A DNA stretch of 64,000 nucleotides from Sphingomonas sp. (GCF_019635515.1 NZ_JAHBZI010000002.1:227664-291663); one strand, 5' to 3'. Positions 51,753 to 61,132 are shown, counted from the stretch's first letter. A program made the numbers and translations. The notes: generated by a model not told the origin, from the sequence alone.

Positions 51753-52744
51753 GCCGGGCAAGCGAGGCGCGGGATCGAGCGGCGCAATGGATCGTCGCAC
51801 GGGAGGAAGCGGGCTGGAGCGATGCGGACCAAGCCGGGCTCGACGCGTGGCTCGCCGAAGCGGACATGAACCGTGTCGCGTTCCTCCGGCTCGAGCATAG
51901 CTGGCGCGAAGCCGATCGCATCCGCTCGATCGGACCGGTCATGATGCCGGCGACGCTACGCCAGGATCGCGACGAACCTTCGCGCTACCGCGGGCGTCCC
52001 CGGTGGCTTCCTCTCGCCGTTGCCGCTTCGCTGGTCTGCGCGATCGGCATCGGGTGGTCCGTGTCTCCCTGGTCGACCAATGGCAATGCCGTCCGAACCG
52101 CGAGCACCCGATATGACACGGATATCGGCGGCCACAGGATCGTCGCATTGTCCGACGGCAGTCGGGTCGAGCTCAATACAGCTTCGGTCGTTCGAACCGC
52201 GTTCCGTGATGCCGAGCGGGAGGTCTGGCTGGACCGGGGTGAGGCCTATTTCGAAGTCGCGCACGATCGGAACCGGCCGTTTGTCGTTCACGCCGGCAAT
52301 CGCCAGGTAACCGTGCTCGGTACCAAATTCTCGGTGAGACGGGATGGCGACAAGGTCACCGTGTTTGTTCGGGAAGGCAGGGTCCGGGTCGACGACGTCG
52401 AGGGCGCGCGCGCGCTTCGTTCGACTACAATCACCGCCGGCGACATTGCGCTGGCGCGGGGACCGGCCACGCTGGTGACCGCCAAGTCCGAAGAACGGGT
52501 CGAAGACGCGCTGGCGTGGCGCGGAGGAATGCTCAGCTTCGAGCAGGAACGGCTGTCCGATATTGCGGCGGAGTTCAACCGCTACAATCGCCAGAAATTG
52601 ATCGTCGCCGACCAGGCGGCGGGCGGCATCCGCATCGGCGGGATGTTTCCAGCCTCCAAGCCGGGCGACTTCGTGCGGCTGCTGCGCGACGCCTATGGTC
52701 TCAGGATCGAGGAAACCCCGGAGGCCATTCGAATTTCGAGCTGA
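51749..52744 (+). CDS. FecR-type anti-sigma/sigma regulator
   Basis: 331 residues. An N-terminal cytoplasmic DUF4880-like region (AAQWIVAREEAGWSDADQAG) precedes one membrane helix (about residues 86-106, WLPLAVAASLVCAIGIGWSV). The periplasmic FecR domain includes YFEVAHDRNRPFVVHAG and VTVLGTKFSVR, with a C-terminal DUF4974-like part (ERLSDIAAEFNRYNRQKLIV). It passes the receptor signal across the inner membrane to the sigma factor encoded just upstream, with which it overlaps by 4 bases. Confidence 0.92.
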   Translation: MSRASEARDRAAQWIVAREEAGWSDADQAGLDAWLAEADMNRVAFLRLEHSWREADRIRSIGPVMMPATLRQDRDEPSRYRGRPRWLPLAVAASLVCAIGIGWSVSPWSTNGNAVRTASTRYDTDIGGHRIVALSDGSRVELNTASVVRTAFRDAEREVWLDRGEAYFEVAHDRNRPFVVHAGNRQVTVLGTKFSVRRDGDKVTVFVREGRVRVDDVEGARALRSTTITAGDIALARGPATLVTAKSEERVEDALAWRGGMLSFEQERLSDIAAEFNRYNRQKLIVADQAAGGIRIGGMFPASKPGDFVRLLRDAYGLRIEETPEAIRISS

Positions 52745-52824
52745 GTTACAGTGCCGGCCACGCCGATTGTCTACTCCCCCAACGGACGGCTGTGGGAGCG
52801 TCCGAAGGGAGTGAAGGGGCCATC

Positions 52825-55437
52825 ATGGGGAAATTTAGCCTTGGCGCGATGCTCGCGGCCGGCACATGCATCGTTGCAGTCGCCGCACCAGCTCAAGCGC
52901 AAGTCGTGTCGTTCAACATTCCGGCGGGAAGCCTCAAGGCCGCGCTCGACGCCTATGGCCGCCAGTCGGGCCGCCCGCTCGTCTACAAGGCCGACGAGAT
53001 CCGAGGCGTCCGTTCTTCGGGGTTTCGCGGCAGCGCGTCGCCCGAGCAGGCACTCGCGGCGATCCTCTCCAACACCGGCTTTGCAGCCCGCTCCGGCGCG
53101 TCGGGGTCCGTTGCCATCGTTCGCTCGGGAAACGCTGGAGGCACAAGCGATGAGTCGGCGTCCGTGGAAGGCGTTCCAGGCGAATTCGCCGGGTCTCCGC
53201 CCTCCGATTCCGAAGTGGAGATCCTGGTCACCGGCAGCCGTATCGGGGGCGAGGCGTCCACGTCGCCGGTCATTGTGGTCAACCAGTCCGACATGCGCCG
53301 GGCAGGGCAGAGCGATGTCGGCGAGATGCTGCGCCTCTTGCCGCAGGGCTTTGGCGGCGGACAGAATCCCACCGTCTCGCCGGGCGCTTCCGGGAACGCG
53401 AATCAGAATCTCACGGGCGGCTCGAGCGCAAATCTGCGCGGCCTGGGCGGCGACGCCACGCTGTCGCTGCTGAACGGCCATCGCCTGGCCTATGGCTCCG
53501 TCTTCCAGGCCGTAGACCTTGCCTCGATTCCATTGGCCGCGGTCGACCGCGTCGAAATCCTGACCGACGGATCCTCGGCGATCTACGGCTCCGACGCGGT
53601 TGCGGGTGTGGTGAACGTCATCCTCAAGCCGGACTATTCGGGGCTATCGACCGGCGTCCGGTTCGGCTCCTCGACCGGCGGCGGCGGCGGCGAGCAGCAA
53701 TACACGGGCCTCGGCGGGGTTCGCTGGAGCAGCGGCGGCTTCCTTGTCTCGTATGACTATCTCAAGGCAGACGCGATCTATGCTGCCGACCGTGACTACA
53801 CGGCGGGCATGCCGCGCAACGCCACGATCCGTGCGCCGAGGGAACAGCACGGAGCCGTCTTCGCCGGACACCAGACGATTGCCGAAGGGCTGGAGTTCAC
53901 TGTCGACGGCCTGTTCAGCCGACGTCACCTGAAGTCCAACCTGTCGACCACCTCGACGCAGACGGGATATTTCACGACCACGGTCGACAAGGCGTTCGCC
54001 GTATCTCCGTCACTGGCTCTTTCCGCGTTGCCCGGCTGGCGGATCGAGCTCGGCGGCACCTATGGCCGGGACGAAGGCGTATATGACCAGCGAACGCTCA
54101 CCAACGGTGCCCAGACCGCGCGAGCCTATGGCTGCTATTGCAACAGCGTCAGGTCCGTCGAGCTGTCGGGAGCCGGCGGCATTTTTCGCCTCAACGGGGA
54201 GGATGTGAAGCTTGCGGTGGGGGGCGGGTATCGATCCACGAGCTTCGACTACGCATCCTATTCAACCGGCAAGTCCTCGGCGAAAGGCTCGACCGACAGC
54301 AGCTATCTCTTCGGCGAGCTGGGCGTGCCTCTGATTTCCCCGAAGCAGGGCCTTTCGTGGGCCCATCGCATGACGTTCAACGCGGCCGTCCGGTATGAGC
54401 GCTACTCTGCCGCGATCGACGTCGTGACGCCCAAGTTCGGCATCCTCTACTCGCCGGTGGCCGGACTCGACCTGAAGGGGAGCTGGGGCAAATCATTCAA
54501 GATGCCGACCCAGTATCAGCTGTTCCAGGGGCGGAACCTGTTTCTGCGAAACGCCAGCACCTATGGCGGCAGCCGCTTCCCCGCCGGATCGACCGTGCTG
54601 TACAGGTCCGGCGGCAACCCCAATCTCCAGCCCGAGCGCGCAACCACATGGACCGTGTCGGTCGCCGCGAAGCCCCGCTTCATCCCCGGCCTCTCGCTGG
54701 AGCTGAGCTATTTCGACGTCAACTACGACGAGCGGATCGTGCAGGCGCTGTCCGGTGCGAATTCGCTGATCGCGCTGTCCAATCCGATGTTCTCCGACTA
54801 TGTCAGCTACGCCCCGACCGCGCAGGAGCAGGCGGCGCTGATCGCCATGCCGGGCGTCCCGTTCAGCAACTCCACCGGCTCGCCCTACGACCCCGCCAAG
54901 GTCGTCGCAGTTCTCGACAATCAATGGATCAACGCGTCGGTCCAGAAGATTCACGGCATTGATCTGACCGCCCGCTACCGCCTCGAACTCGGCAGCGCAG
55001 GCAACCTTCTTATCCACGGCAACGCCTCCTTCCTGCGCTCGCGGCAACAGCTGAACCCTGCCGCGCCCCTCTTCGATTTGTCGGGCACGATCTTCAATCC
55101 TCCCCGATTCAAGGGGCAGACGGGTGCGTCCTGGTCGGTGGACGGCTTCGCCCTGTCCGGGTTCGTCAACATCACGGGGACTCTGCGAGACATTCGCCCG
55201 ACCACCCCCATCCGGGTTCCAGGGCAAGCTACTGTCGACTTGACGGCTAGCTACGAGCTTCCGCCAACGTCGCTTGTCGGCGCGCTCGAGATTCGGGCCA
55301 GCGTCAGAAACGCATTCGACGTGCGGCCTCCTTATGTGCAGTCGAGCGGCGGACTCGCCTACTACGTCAGCTATGACTCGACGAACTACTCACCCATGGG
55401 GCGCTTCGTCTCGCTGAGCCTGACAAAGACATGGTGA
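52825..55437 (+). CDS. TonB-dependent receptor with STN signalling domain
   Basis: 870 residues. After a signal peptide (about 1-26, ending PAQA), an STN domain (VSFNIPAGSLKAALDAYGRQ... to about residue 105) connects to FecR-type signalling; then the plug (VTGSRIGGEASTSPVIVV; GSDAVAGVVNVILKP) and a beta-barrel ending in tryptophan (VSLSLTKTW). ATG 52825 is preceded by AAGGGGCC. Together with FecI and FecR it forms a surface-signalling set. The following gene encodes a peptidase of lasso-isopeptidase type, so the ligand is plausibly a lasso peptide made by another cell. Confidence 0.92.
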   Translation: MGKFSLGAMLAAGTCIVAVAAPAQAQVVSFNIPAGSLKAALDAYGRQSGRPLVYKADEIRGVRSSGFRGSASPEQALAAILSNTGFAARSGASGSVAIVRSGNAGGTSDESASVEGVPGEFAGSPPSDSEVEILVTGSRIGGEASTSPVIVVNQSDMRRAGQSDVGEMLRLLPQGFGGGQNPTVSPGASGNANQNLTGGSSANLRGLGGDATLSLLNGHRLAYGSVFQAVDLASIPLAAVDRVEILTDGSSAIYGSDAVAGVVNVILKPDYSGLSTGVRFGSSTGGGGGEQQYTGLGGVRWSSGGFLVSYDYLKADAIYAADRDYTAGMPRNATIRAPREQHGAVFAGHQTIAEGLEFTVDGLFSRRHLKSNLSTTSTQTGYFTTTVDKAFAVSPSLALSALPGWRIELGGTYGRDEGVYDQRTLTNGAQTARAYGCYCNSVRSVELSGAGGIFRLNGEDVKLAVGGGYRSTSFDYASYSTGKSSAKGSTDSSYLFGELGVPLISPKQGLSWAHRMTFNAAVRYERYSAAIDVVTPKFGILYSPVAGLDLKGSWGKSFKMPTQYQLFQGRNLFLRNASTYGGSRFPAGSTVLYRSGGNPNLQPERATTWTVSVAAKPRFIPGLSLELSYFDVNYDERIVQALSGANSLIALSNPMFSDYVSYAPTAQEQAALIAMPGVPFSNSTGSPYDPAKVVAVLDNQWINASVQKIHGIDLTARYRLELGSAGNLLIHGNASFLRSRQQLNPAAPLFDLSGTIFNPPRFKGQTGASWSVDGFALSGFVNITGTLRDIRPTTPIRVPGQATVDLTASYELPPTSLVGALEIRASVRNAFDVRPPYVQSSGGLAYYVSYDSTNYSPMGRFVSLSLTKTW

Positions 55438-57560
55438 AGTCGGACAGGCGCCTCGCCAACCTGTCGATGGCCAATATCCTCAAGACCGTATCGTTCGGCG
55501 CCGCCCTTCTCGCGGCGCCGAACGCAGCGGCTACCCCGTCAATCGATAGGATGGGAGAGGCCGACACGCCGGTCCGGTGTTCGCTGCCGTCCGCGCAGGA
55601 GACGGCGGGTCCGAAGCGCGCCATACGCTCGCTCGATCTCGTCAGGCTTCGCGACTTCGGCTCGACTCTGCTGTCGGGGCAGCCCGCCATCCTATCCCCG
55701 GACAAGCGGACGGTCGCCCTTCAGCTGCGCCAGGCCTCGCCGGAGACCAACAGTTATTGCACCGCGATTGTCCTGGTTTCCTCCAGTGGAAATACGCCAC
55801 CGGTCGTCCTTGACGATGCCGGCGTCATCGAAGGCACGACATTCTACAAGTACGGAATTTCGGGACTTCCGCTCGGGAGCCCCAAGATCTCCCTGATCCG
55901 CTGGAACGAAGAGAGCAGCGCCCTTGCATATACGAAATCCCGTGGAGGAATGACCGAGGTCTGGATTGCTCATCTTTCCGGGGGCAAGCCGCGCCGCGTC
56001 TTCACTTCGGATACCGACGTGACGGCATTGTCGTGGGTGAATGGTGGACGATCCCTTGCTCTTTCCCGTGAAGCCGGCAGGTCGCAGGCCCGGGAGGAAC
56101 TGAAGCAAGAGGGACTCGCGGGCTTCCATTACGACGAGCGTATCTGGCCGCTGGTCAGCGCCATCCCCTATCCCCGCCATGACGGCGAGAAGGAGGCCCT
56201 CTCGATAGATCTCGAGACGGGAGAAAACCGTCCATCAAGTTCGGCGGAAGCTCTGCAACTCGACGCCCCTGCCAGGAACGGCATCCGTGGCGCCCGAGCC
56301 TTCGCGCGGTCGAGCGACGGACGGCTGGCATGGGCCATTGCGGCCCAGCCCAAGGCAAGGCGACAGCCGAGCTTGCTCCACGCCGAAACAAGCAAGGGTG
56401 AGACTACCTGCCCGCTCAGCTTATGCGGAAATGTCACGGACCTCTGGTGGTTCGGAACGTCGATTGTCTTCGCGAGGCGCGAGGGGCCGGCAGATGCGCG
56501 AACGGCCTTTTATATATGGAAACCCGGCGATGCCCGGTTGAGACTGATCCTGACCACCGACGACGCGATGTTCGGGTGCCAGCAGCTGGAAGCGGACCTC
56601 CTTTGCGCTCGCGAGACCGCGACGCGTCCCCGCCACCTGGTGCGGCTCGCCATTCCCTCTGGCAAGCTGGGCGTCGTCTTCGACCCAAATCCCGAAGTCG
56701 CCGGCATTCGCCTTGGCGCAGTCCGGCGCGTCACCGTCAAGAACGCGTTTGGCCTCGATGCTTATGCCGATGTGGTTCTTCCACCCGGACATGTGACGGG
56801 CGAGCGGCTTCCCCTGGTGATCGTGCAATATGAATCCCGCGGGTTTCTGCGAGGCGGGACCGCGGATGAATATCCCATCCAGATGCTGGCCGCGCAGGGC
56901 ATGGCTGTGCTCAGCTTCAACCGGCCCCCGCGTGTGGCCGAGGCTGATCCCACCACCGATGAGTTCGAATATCTTCGCCTCAATTTCGGTGACTGGATCG
57001 ACTATAAGAACATGCTGTCTTCGCTCGACGGTCTGATCGACAGGCTCATCGCCGAAGGCATCGTCGATCCAAAGCGTATCGGAATTACGGGCCAGAGCGA
57101 CGGTGCCACGCTCGCCAGCTACGCCTTGATCAATTCCCGGCACCGATTTGCAGCCGCGGCGCTCAGCACCTGCTGCCGGGATCCCAGCATCATGACCAAC
57201 CTGGGTCCGGCGTTCCAGGCCTGGTATCGCAAGATCGGCTTTCCGTCTCCGGCTGGCCCAGAAGACGATTTCTGGAAGCAGGGATCGCTCGGCCTCAATC
57301 CCGGTCTCCCGTCGACGCCGATGCTCATTCAGAGCGCGGAGTTCGAGTTCCGAATGGCACTTCCCACGATCGAAACGTTGCGCAGTCGGGGATGGCCGGT
57401 CGAGATGTACATCTTCCCGAACGAGGGTCATGTTAAGATCCAACCTGCCCATCGGCTCGCCGTTTATGAGCGTTCGGTCGATTGGTTCGTCAAATGGTTC
57501 GATCATGCGAGCAGCCGCCCAGCCTCGCGTCTGGCCCAGCAGCCGGCAAGCGAACCCTAG
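55431..57560 (+). CDS. S9-family peptidase, likely lasso-peptide isopeptidase (Atxe2-like)
   Basis: 709 residues with an N-terminal signal-like segment, a beta-propeller region (about 60-420) and a C-terminal alpha/beta hydrolase domain. The nucleophile is S556 in GITGQSDGAT and the histidine H667 in FPNEGHVKI; the acid position is glutamate (E637 or E639) where S9 enzymes usually have Asp. STCCRDP after the nucleophile and the FecI-FecR-TonB neighbours match the sphingomonad/caulobacter isopeptidase loci that open the lasso ring. ATG 55431 overlaps the receptor stop codon. No precursor or B/C maturation genes are nearby. A general S9 peptidase remains possible. Confidence 0.78.
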   Translation: MVKSDRRLANLSMANILKTVSFGAALLAAPNAAATPSIDRMGEADTPVRCSLPSAQETAGPKRAIRSLDLVRLRDFGSTLLSGQPAILSPDKRTVALQLRQASPETNSYCTAIVLVSSSGNTPPVVLDDAGVIEGTTFYKYGISGLPLGSPKISLIRWNEESSALAYTKSRGGMTEVWIAHLSGGKPRRVFTSDTDVTALSWVNGGRSLALSREAGRSQAREELKQEGLAGFHYDERIWPLVSAIPYPRHDGEKEALSIDLETGENRPSSSAEALQLDAPARNGIRGARAFARSSDGRLAWAIAAQPKARRQPSLLHAETSKGETTCPLSLCGNVTDLWWFGTSIVFARREGPADARTAFYIWKPGDARLRLILTTDDAMFGCQQLEADLLCARETATRPRHLVRLAIPSGKLGVVFDPNPEVAGIRLGAVRRVTVKNAFGLDAYADVVLPPGHVTGERLPLVIVQYESRGFLRGGTADEYPIQMLAAQGMAVLSFNRPPRVAEADPTTDEFEYLRLNFGDWIDYKNMLSSLDGLIDRLIAEGIVDPKRIGITGQSDGATLASYALINSRHRFAAAALSTCCRDPSIMTNLGPAFQAWYRKIGFPSPAGPEDDFWKQGSLGLNPGLPSTPMLIQSAEFEFRMALPTIETLRSRGWPVEMYIFPNEGHVKIQPAHRLAVYERSVDWFVKWFDHASSRPASRLAQQPASEP

Positions 57561-58342
57561 CTGAGTAGGGGCTCTGTCAGACTAACGTGGCATCGCTCGC
57601 TATAGGTCGTTAGCGGCGGCGGATGAGCCGCAAATCTCGAGCGCTTCCACTCAGTCCGTTTCGCCGTTTCGGCAGTCCGAATCGGGTCGGTGGTGATGTT
57701 GGGTGGTCCGACACACCAAGTGGATCGTGATATCGACGGCGCTGCATATGGGCCTCCTGTGGGCACCATATTTTCACCGCGGCCCCTCGCATCGGAATTG
57801 CACTGCTTTCTGTGGAAAAATTCGTGCATGAATCACGCAGTTCGGCGCCGCTCTCCCCGACAGCGACAAGGCGAATACCCTAGGAATGTGCCATGCGGAC
57901 CGAACAAATTCCCTGCAGGATCCCTGCCAAGCACGGAATAATCAACTAAAGACGGTCGAAAGCCGCCTCTAGTCCGAAACCGTACTTGGCGGGAGGTGAG
58001 GAGAGAAACGTCGGCCGAACGCGACGTCAAATTCGGCTACGCCGCTCTCTGCAGTACGGATCGAAGCTGAAACAGCGCGAATTTGCGTCAAAAAGCGCCT
58101 AATCTCACGAGTGGGAAATTAGCTAGACTGCGTGGCGGAGCGGGAGTCCGAATTTTAAAGTTGATAACACTACATTTCCTCTCCAAAAAATTTATATTCT
58201 AAAATATGTTCCCAATTTAAGCGGCGGTTTACAGCGAACTTAAATGAACCATCACGGACAGATATCATGCGTGTATAATTTTATGAGATATTGATCTATG
58301 ATATCAAGATCTCAATTATAATTCTCTTGAAATGACCATCGC
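57561..58342. other. Gene-poor gap with an AT-rich end
   Basis: About 780 bases between two convergent genes. No reading frame here has recognised family features, and small frames on both strands were read for a lasso-peptide precursor without success. From about 58150 to 58335 the base composition changes sharply to AT-rich (roughly one third G+C by eye), unlike all flanking DNA. The AT-rich part has an imperfect hairpin (58284-58314). Confidence 0.6.
58284..58314 (-). terminator. AT-rich hairpin downstream of the GNAT toxin gene
   Basis: TGAGATATTGAT (58284-58295) and ATCAAGATCTCA (58303-58314) pair at 11 of 12 positions around a 7-base loop. On the minus strand it follows the GNAT stop codon by about 28 bases and is followed by TAAAATTATA, so it may terminate the toxin-antitoxin transcript. 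It might also be part of an element end. Confidence 0.35.
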
Positions 58343-58891
58343 TCATTCACCAGCGATCAGCGTGCGAACCGTCGCCATGGGGATAAACAGGCGCAACGGG
58401 TTGGAAGGCAGAGGCGTGAACCCGTAGTTTTGATAGAGCCGCTTCCGTCGCTCAACCTTTTGGGCATCTCCGCAGTCGAGAACGTCGAGCATAACCACCG
58501 CGATGCCGAGCGCCTCTGCTGCCTGCGCGATGCGGGTCAGGCCATCGACCAGCAGATCAGCGCCATAGCCGTGGCCCTGGTGGCGCTCATCGACTCCGAT
58601 CATCGAAATATAGGCTGCGGGGATCTGCCCATGACCGGGACGGTTGCGCGCATATCGAGGCGGGAGCTCGCCATAAGCGACCGAATGGGCATTGAGCGCG
58701 TGAAAGCCGAGCACGTTGCCTTCGGGATCGCTCAGAACGAACACCCGCAGGTTGTCGGCCTTGGTCAGCTTGTTCGCTGTCTTCCTGAAGAAATTGTCGA
58801 CCTGCTCGACCCCGCACGAAAATCCCGCCCGATCATGCCGGGCGGGATCAAGTGGCTCGATGGTGAGACGCCGAGCGCCAATGTCGCTCAC
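58343..58891 (-). CDS. GNAT-family toxin of a toxin-antitoxin pair
   Basis: 182 residues of the GNAT acetyltransferase fold. VDNFFRKTANKLTKADNLRVFVL opens the domain in the manner of TacT/AtaT-like toxins, and the acetyl-CoA-binding loop is seen as VDERHQGHGYGADLL. Such toxins acetylate aminoacyl-tRNA and stop translation. Its start overlaps the ribbon-helix-helix gene by 4 bases, the standard order with the antitoxin first. A C-terminal tyrosine region (LYQNYGFTPLPSNPLRLFIP) completes the fold. Confidence 0.88.
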   Translation of the reverse strand: MSDIGARRLTIEPLDPARHDRAGFSCGVEQVDNFFRKTANKLTKADNLRVFVLSDPEGNVLGFHALNAHSVAYGELPPRYARNRPGHGQIPAAYISMIGVDERHQGHGYGADLLVDGLTRIAQAAEALGIAVVMLDVLDCGDAQKVERRKRLYQNYGFTPLPSNPLRLFIPMATVRTLIAGE

Positions 58892-59196
58892 TTGCTGGCG
58901 ATCGTCTCGGCATGCCGGGCAAAGGCGGCGCGCAGCTTGGCCGTCGGCGCAGGCGGATTGTCGAGCGCCGCAAAGAAGGTTTCATGATCCACCGGCTGGA
59001 GCAACGTGCGCTCGTGCGCAGCGATCGTTTCAATGGCCGACCGATAGGCGGCATTGATCGTGAACGCGGAATCGTCGACGCCCGACAGTGCCGCGGCGCG
59101 CTGAATCGCCTGCTTGATGCGCGGCTTCGTCCGGAAGTTCATCCGTTCGCTGTTGCGCTCCTCGATGTCATCGATCTTGTCCTGGAAACCCAGCAT
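58888..59196 (-). CDS. DUF1778-type ribbon-helix-helix antitoxin
   Basis: 102 residues. The segment ERMNFRTKPRIKQAIQRAAALSGVDDSAF is the ribbon-helix-helix of DUF1778 antitoxins, followed by an acidic C-terminal tail (PVDHETFFAALDNPP) that neutralises the GNAT toxin. ATG 59196 stands 8 bases after AAGGAG; a TTG at 59217 would overlap the operator side and is less likely. A perfect palindrome at 59221-59241 upstream fits autorepression by this protein. It lies directly downstream of the integrase gene on the same strand. Confidence 0.87.
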   Translation of the reverse strand: MLGFQDKIDDIEERNSERMNFRTKPRIKQAIQRAAALSGVDDSAFTINAAYRSAIETIAAHERTLLQPVDHETFFAALDNPPAPTAKLRAAFARHAETIASK

Positions 59197-59220
59197 CAGA
59201 TTGCTCCTTGCGGGCAAATG

Positions 59221-59241
59221 TGTACGTCAGATGGACGTACA
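59221..59241. promoter_or_regulatory. Palindromic operator of the toxin-antitoxin operon
   Basis: TGTACGTC (59221-59228) and GACGTACA (59234-59241) are exact inverted repeats with a 5-base centre. The site is 24 bases before the antitoxin start and ends 2 bases before the integrase stop codon. Ribbon-helix-helix antitoxins bind such repeats. Confidence 0.6.
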
Positions 59242-59243
59242 TG

Positions 59244-60491
59244 TCAACCAGCATTGGCCTGTGCCTGGCTGCCCACGGCATTATGCGCAGGGTGGGCATG
59301 CGACCTCCCAAGCCATCCGCAATAGTCAGCCCACGCTGCCATGAGCTCGACGCGTTTGCGCAAAGCCCGTCCGCGGCGATAGGCGCGCTCCGCCTTCGAG
59401 CGGACGCTGTGTGCCAGCGCCATCTCAACCGTCTCGTGCTCGAAATCGGTTTCCTCGCCGGCCCAGTCGCGGAAAGCCGAGCGGAATCCATGCACGGTGA
59501 TGTCGTCATAGCCCATCCGCCGCAACAGCATGGCCATCGCCATGTTTGACATTTCCCCGCCCCTGGCGCCGGGGAACACGAGGGCTTTCGGATCATGTCG
59601 CTCCGGGCGCAGCGCCTCCAGGATTTCGCAGGCCCAGTCACTCAGCGGTACCTTGTGCTCCGCGCCTGCCTTCATTCTTGAGGTCGGCACGATCCAGAGC
59701 CGTTGCTCCAAATCCACCTCGCGCCATGTCATCCCGATTGTCTCGCCTGATCTCGCTGCGGTCAGGATCGTGAACTCGAGCGCCCTCGCCGCCGTGGCCG
59801 GCCTCTCACCCAGATCGCGCATGAAGTCGGCGATCAAATTGAAGGGAAGTGCTGCGAGATGCTGGGGCATGGATTTGCGCCGCCGTGGCAGAATGAGTTC
59901 CAAATGCCCCTTCCATCGCGCCGGGTTTTCTCCAGATCGGTGTCCTGCCACCCTGGCAGCGTCCAGCACCCGTTCGATCCGGCCGCGCACGCGCGAGGCG
60001 GTTTCAGGTATCTTGGTCCAGATCGGCCTCAGCACGGCAACCACGTCATTAGTATCGATCCGATCCAGCGGCTTTTCTCTGAGCGCCTTCGCATGGGTGG
60101 CAAGCGTGGAGCGCCATTGAATGCGATGCTTCTCGTTTCGAAATCCCACCTCGATTTCGTCGATCAGTTTATCCGCATATTTGCCGAACGAGGGCTTGGG
60201 CGGTTTGGGGCGGCGCGCTTCACGCTCTGCCTTGCGTTCGGCGATGGGATCGCGCCCCTCGGCAAAGGCGCGACGCGCGATCGAAGCGCGTTCACGTGCT
60301 TCCGCGAGCGAAACATCGTCCACACAGCCCAGCCCCATCTCCCTGCGATGTCCGCAGGTGATGTTGATCAGCACCCATGAACGTGTGCCAGTGGGTTTGA
60401 CCATCACATAAAGGCCGGCCCCATCGGAATGTCGCCCTGGTGGCAGGCTGTTGATCTGCTTGACGCTCAGTTTGTTACGATACCGACGCAT
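59244..60491 (-). CDS. Tyrosine-type integrase (P4-like)
   Basis: 415 residues. An N-terminal DUF4102-type arm-binding region (KLSVKQINSLPPGRHSDGAGLYVMV) is followed by a core-binding domain and the catalytic domain: ARSGETIGMTWREV (Arg), HGFRSAFRDWAG (His-x-x-Arg) and LAHSVRSKAERAYRRG (His and Tyr). All catalytic residues appear present. P4-type integrases commonly insert islands into tRNA genes, but no tRNA or attachment repeat was found within this window. It marks the neighbouring toxin-antitoxin and ATPase genes as part of a mobile island. Confidence 0.92.
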   Translation of the reverse strand: MRRYRNKLSVKQINSLPPGRHSDGAGLYVMVKPTGTRSWVLINITCGHRREMGLGCVDDVSLAEARERASIARRAFAEGRDPIAERKAEREARRPKPPKPSFGKYADKLIDEIEVGFRNEKHRIQWRSTLATHAKALREKPLDRIDTNDVVAVLRPIWTKIPETASRVRGRIERVLDAARVAGHRSGENPARWKGHLELILPRRRKSMPQHLAALPFNLIADFMRDLGERPATAARALEFTILTAARSGETIGMTWREVDLEQRLWIVPTSRMKAGAEHKVPLSDWACEILEALRPERHDPKALVFPGARGGEMSNMAMAMLLRRMGYDDITVHGFRSAFRDWAGEETDFEHETVEMALAHSVRSKAERAYRRGRALRKRVELMAAWADYCGWLGRSHAHPAHNAVGSQAQANAG

Positions 60492-61064
60492 GAGTCACCT
60501 CCGGTCCCGGAGTTGGGGCCGGAAACGGGGATGGTCGAGACGCGCATTGATGAACGGAAACGAACGACGGCAATCGGCGGCATAAGGGACAGGTTCTTGG
60601 AACTTGTCCGGTGAAATTCACACTGACTGGAGATCACTTGCCGATTGTCGTTATAGCTCTGGTTGATCGGTAGTGGATTGCCTTCAGAGGACTTTCCTCT
60701 CCTCCGGACCCATCGTCATGGGTGAAATGTACCCGAAATTTCAGCCATAGTTAGCGGCGATCCTCGTTAACGCAGTACCGCATGGCTCTTTTGCGCCCCA
60801 TCTCGGCCATCCACGCCCCGGTCGGGTGATCCCAATTCCTGCCGTTCGTTCACCTGGCTGACTCAGATCGGCGCAACCACCAACCTAGGGACGATCCAGT
60901 TATTCTCCTTTGACAGCCAAATCCGTCCAAGCTGTCCTTTGTTCACGGCCGAAATCTTGGACGATGCGTGCTCGAAGTGCAGGACACTTGCTCTGTCAGG
61001 AATCCGTTGCCGCATCGCGATTAGCGGTGTGACTGGATGGAGAATCCACGCCTTGCGCCAACCC
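60492..61064. other. Intergenic region between integrase and RES-Xre pair
   Basis: About 570 bases. No tRNA-like fold or attachment-site repeat was recognised. A 70-codon minus-strand frame (60863-61075) has an unknown product and no supporting context. Parts near 60610-60720 have lower G+C than the surroundings. The far end is the operator palindrome of the RES-Xre operon. Confidence 0.5.
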
Positions 61065-61108
61065 ATACGCACCAAATGACGGTTGAAATATCGTCAAATG
61101 GTGCGTAT
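61065..61108. promoter_or_regulatory. Long palindromic operator of the RES-Xre operon
   Basis: Two 17-base arms (61065-61081 and 61092-61108) match as an inverted repeat at 15 of 17 positions around a 10-base centre; the core is ACGCACCA / TGGTGCGT. It lies 24 bases before the antitoxin start and most probably binds the Xre-type antitoxin. Confidence 0.6.
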
Positions 61109-61132
61109 ATGGCGATCGATCAGGAGGCGACC

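Noticed and set aside
57561..57600. GGGCTCTGTCAGACTAA as the end of an IS6-type element
   Set aside because: It resembles the GGCTCTGTTGCAAA end only over the first 8 bases and no partner end or transposase lies nearby.
57690..57941. Small plus-strand frame after the isopeptidase as a lasso-peptide precursor
   Set aside because: It lacks the expected leader threonine near the end and a core beginning with Gly followed by Asp or Glu at position 7-9; composition looks like non-coding DNA.
60492..61036. Possible tRNA or attachment site next to the integrase
   Set aside because: Both strands were read for a T-loop (GGTTCGAATCC-like) and an acceptor stem; neither was found, and no direct repeat of att type could be matched inside the window.
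60863..61075. 70-codon minus-strand frame before the RES-Xre genes
   Set aside because: No ribosome-binding site or known family, and its start overlaps the operator palindrome; not enough support for a gene.
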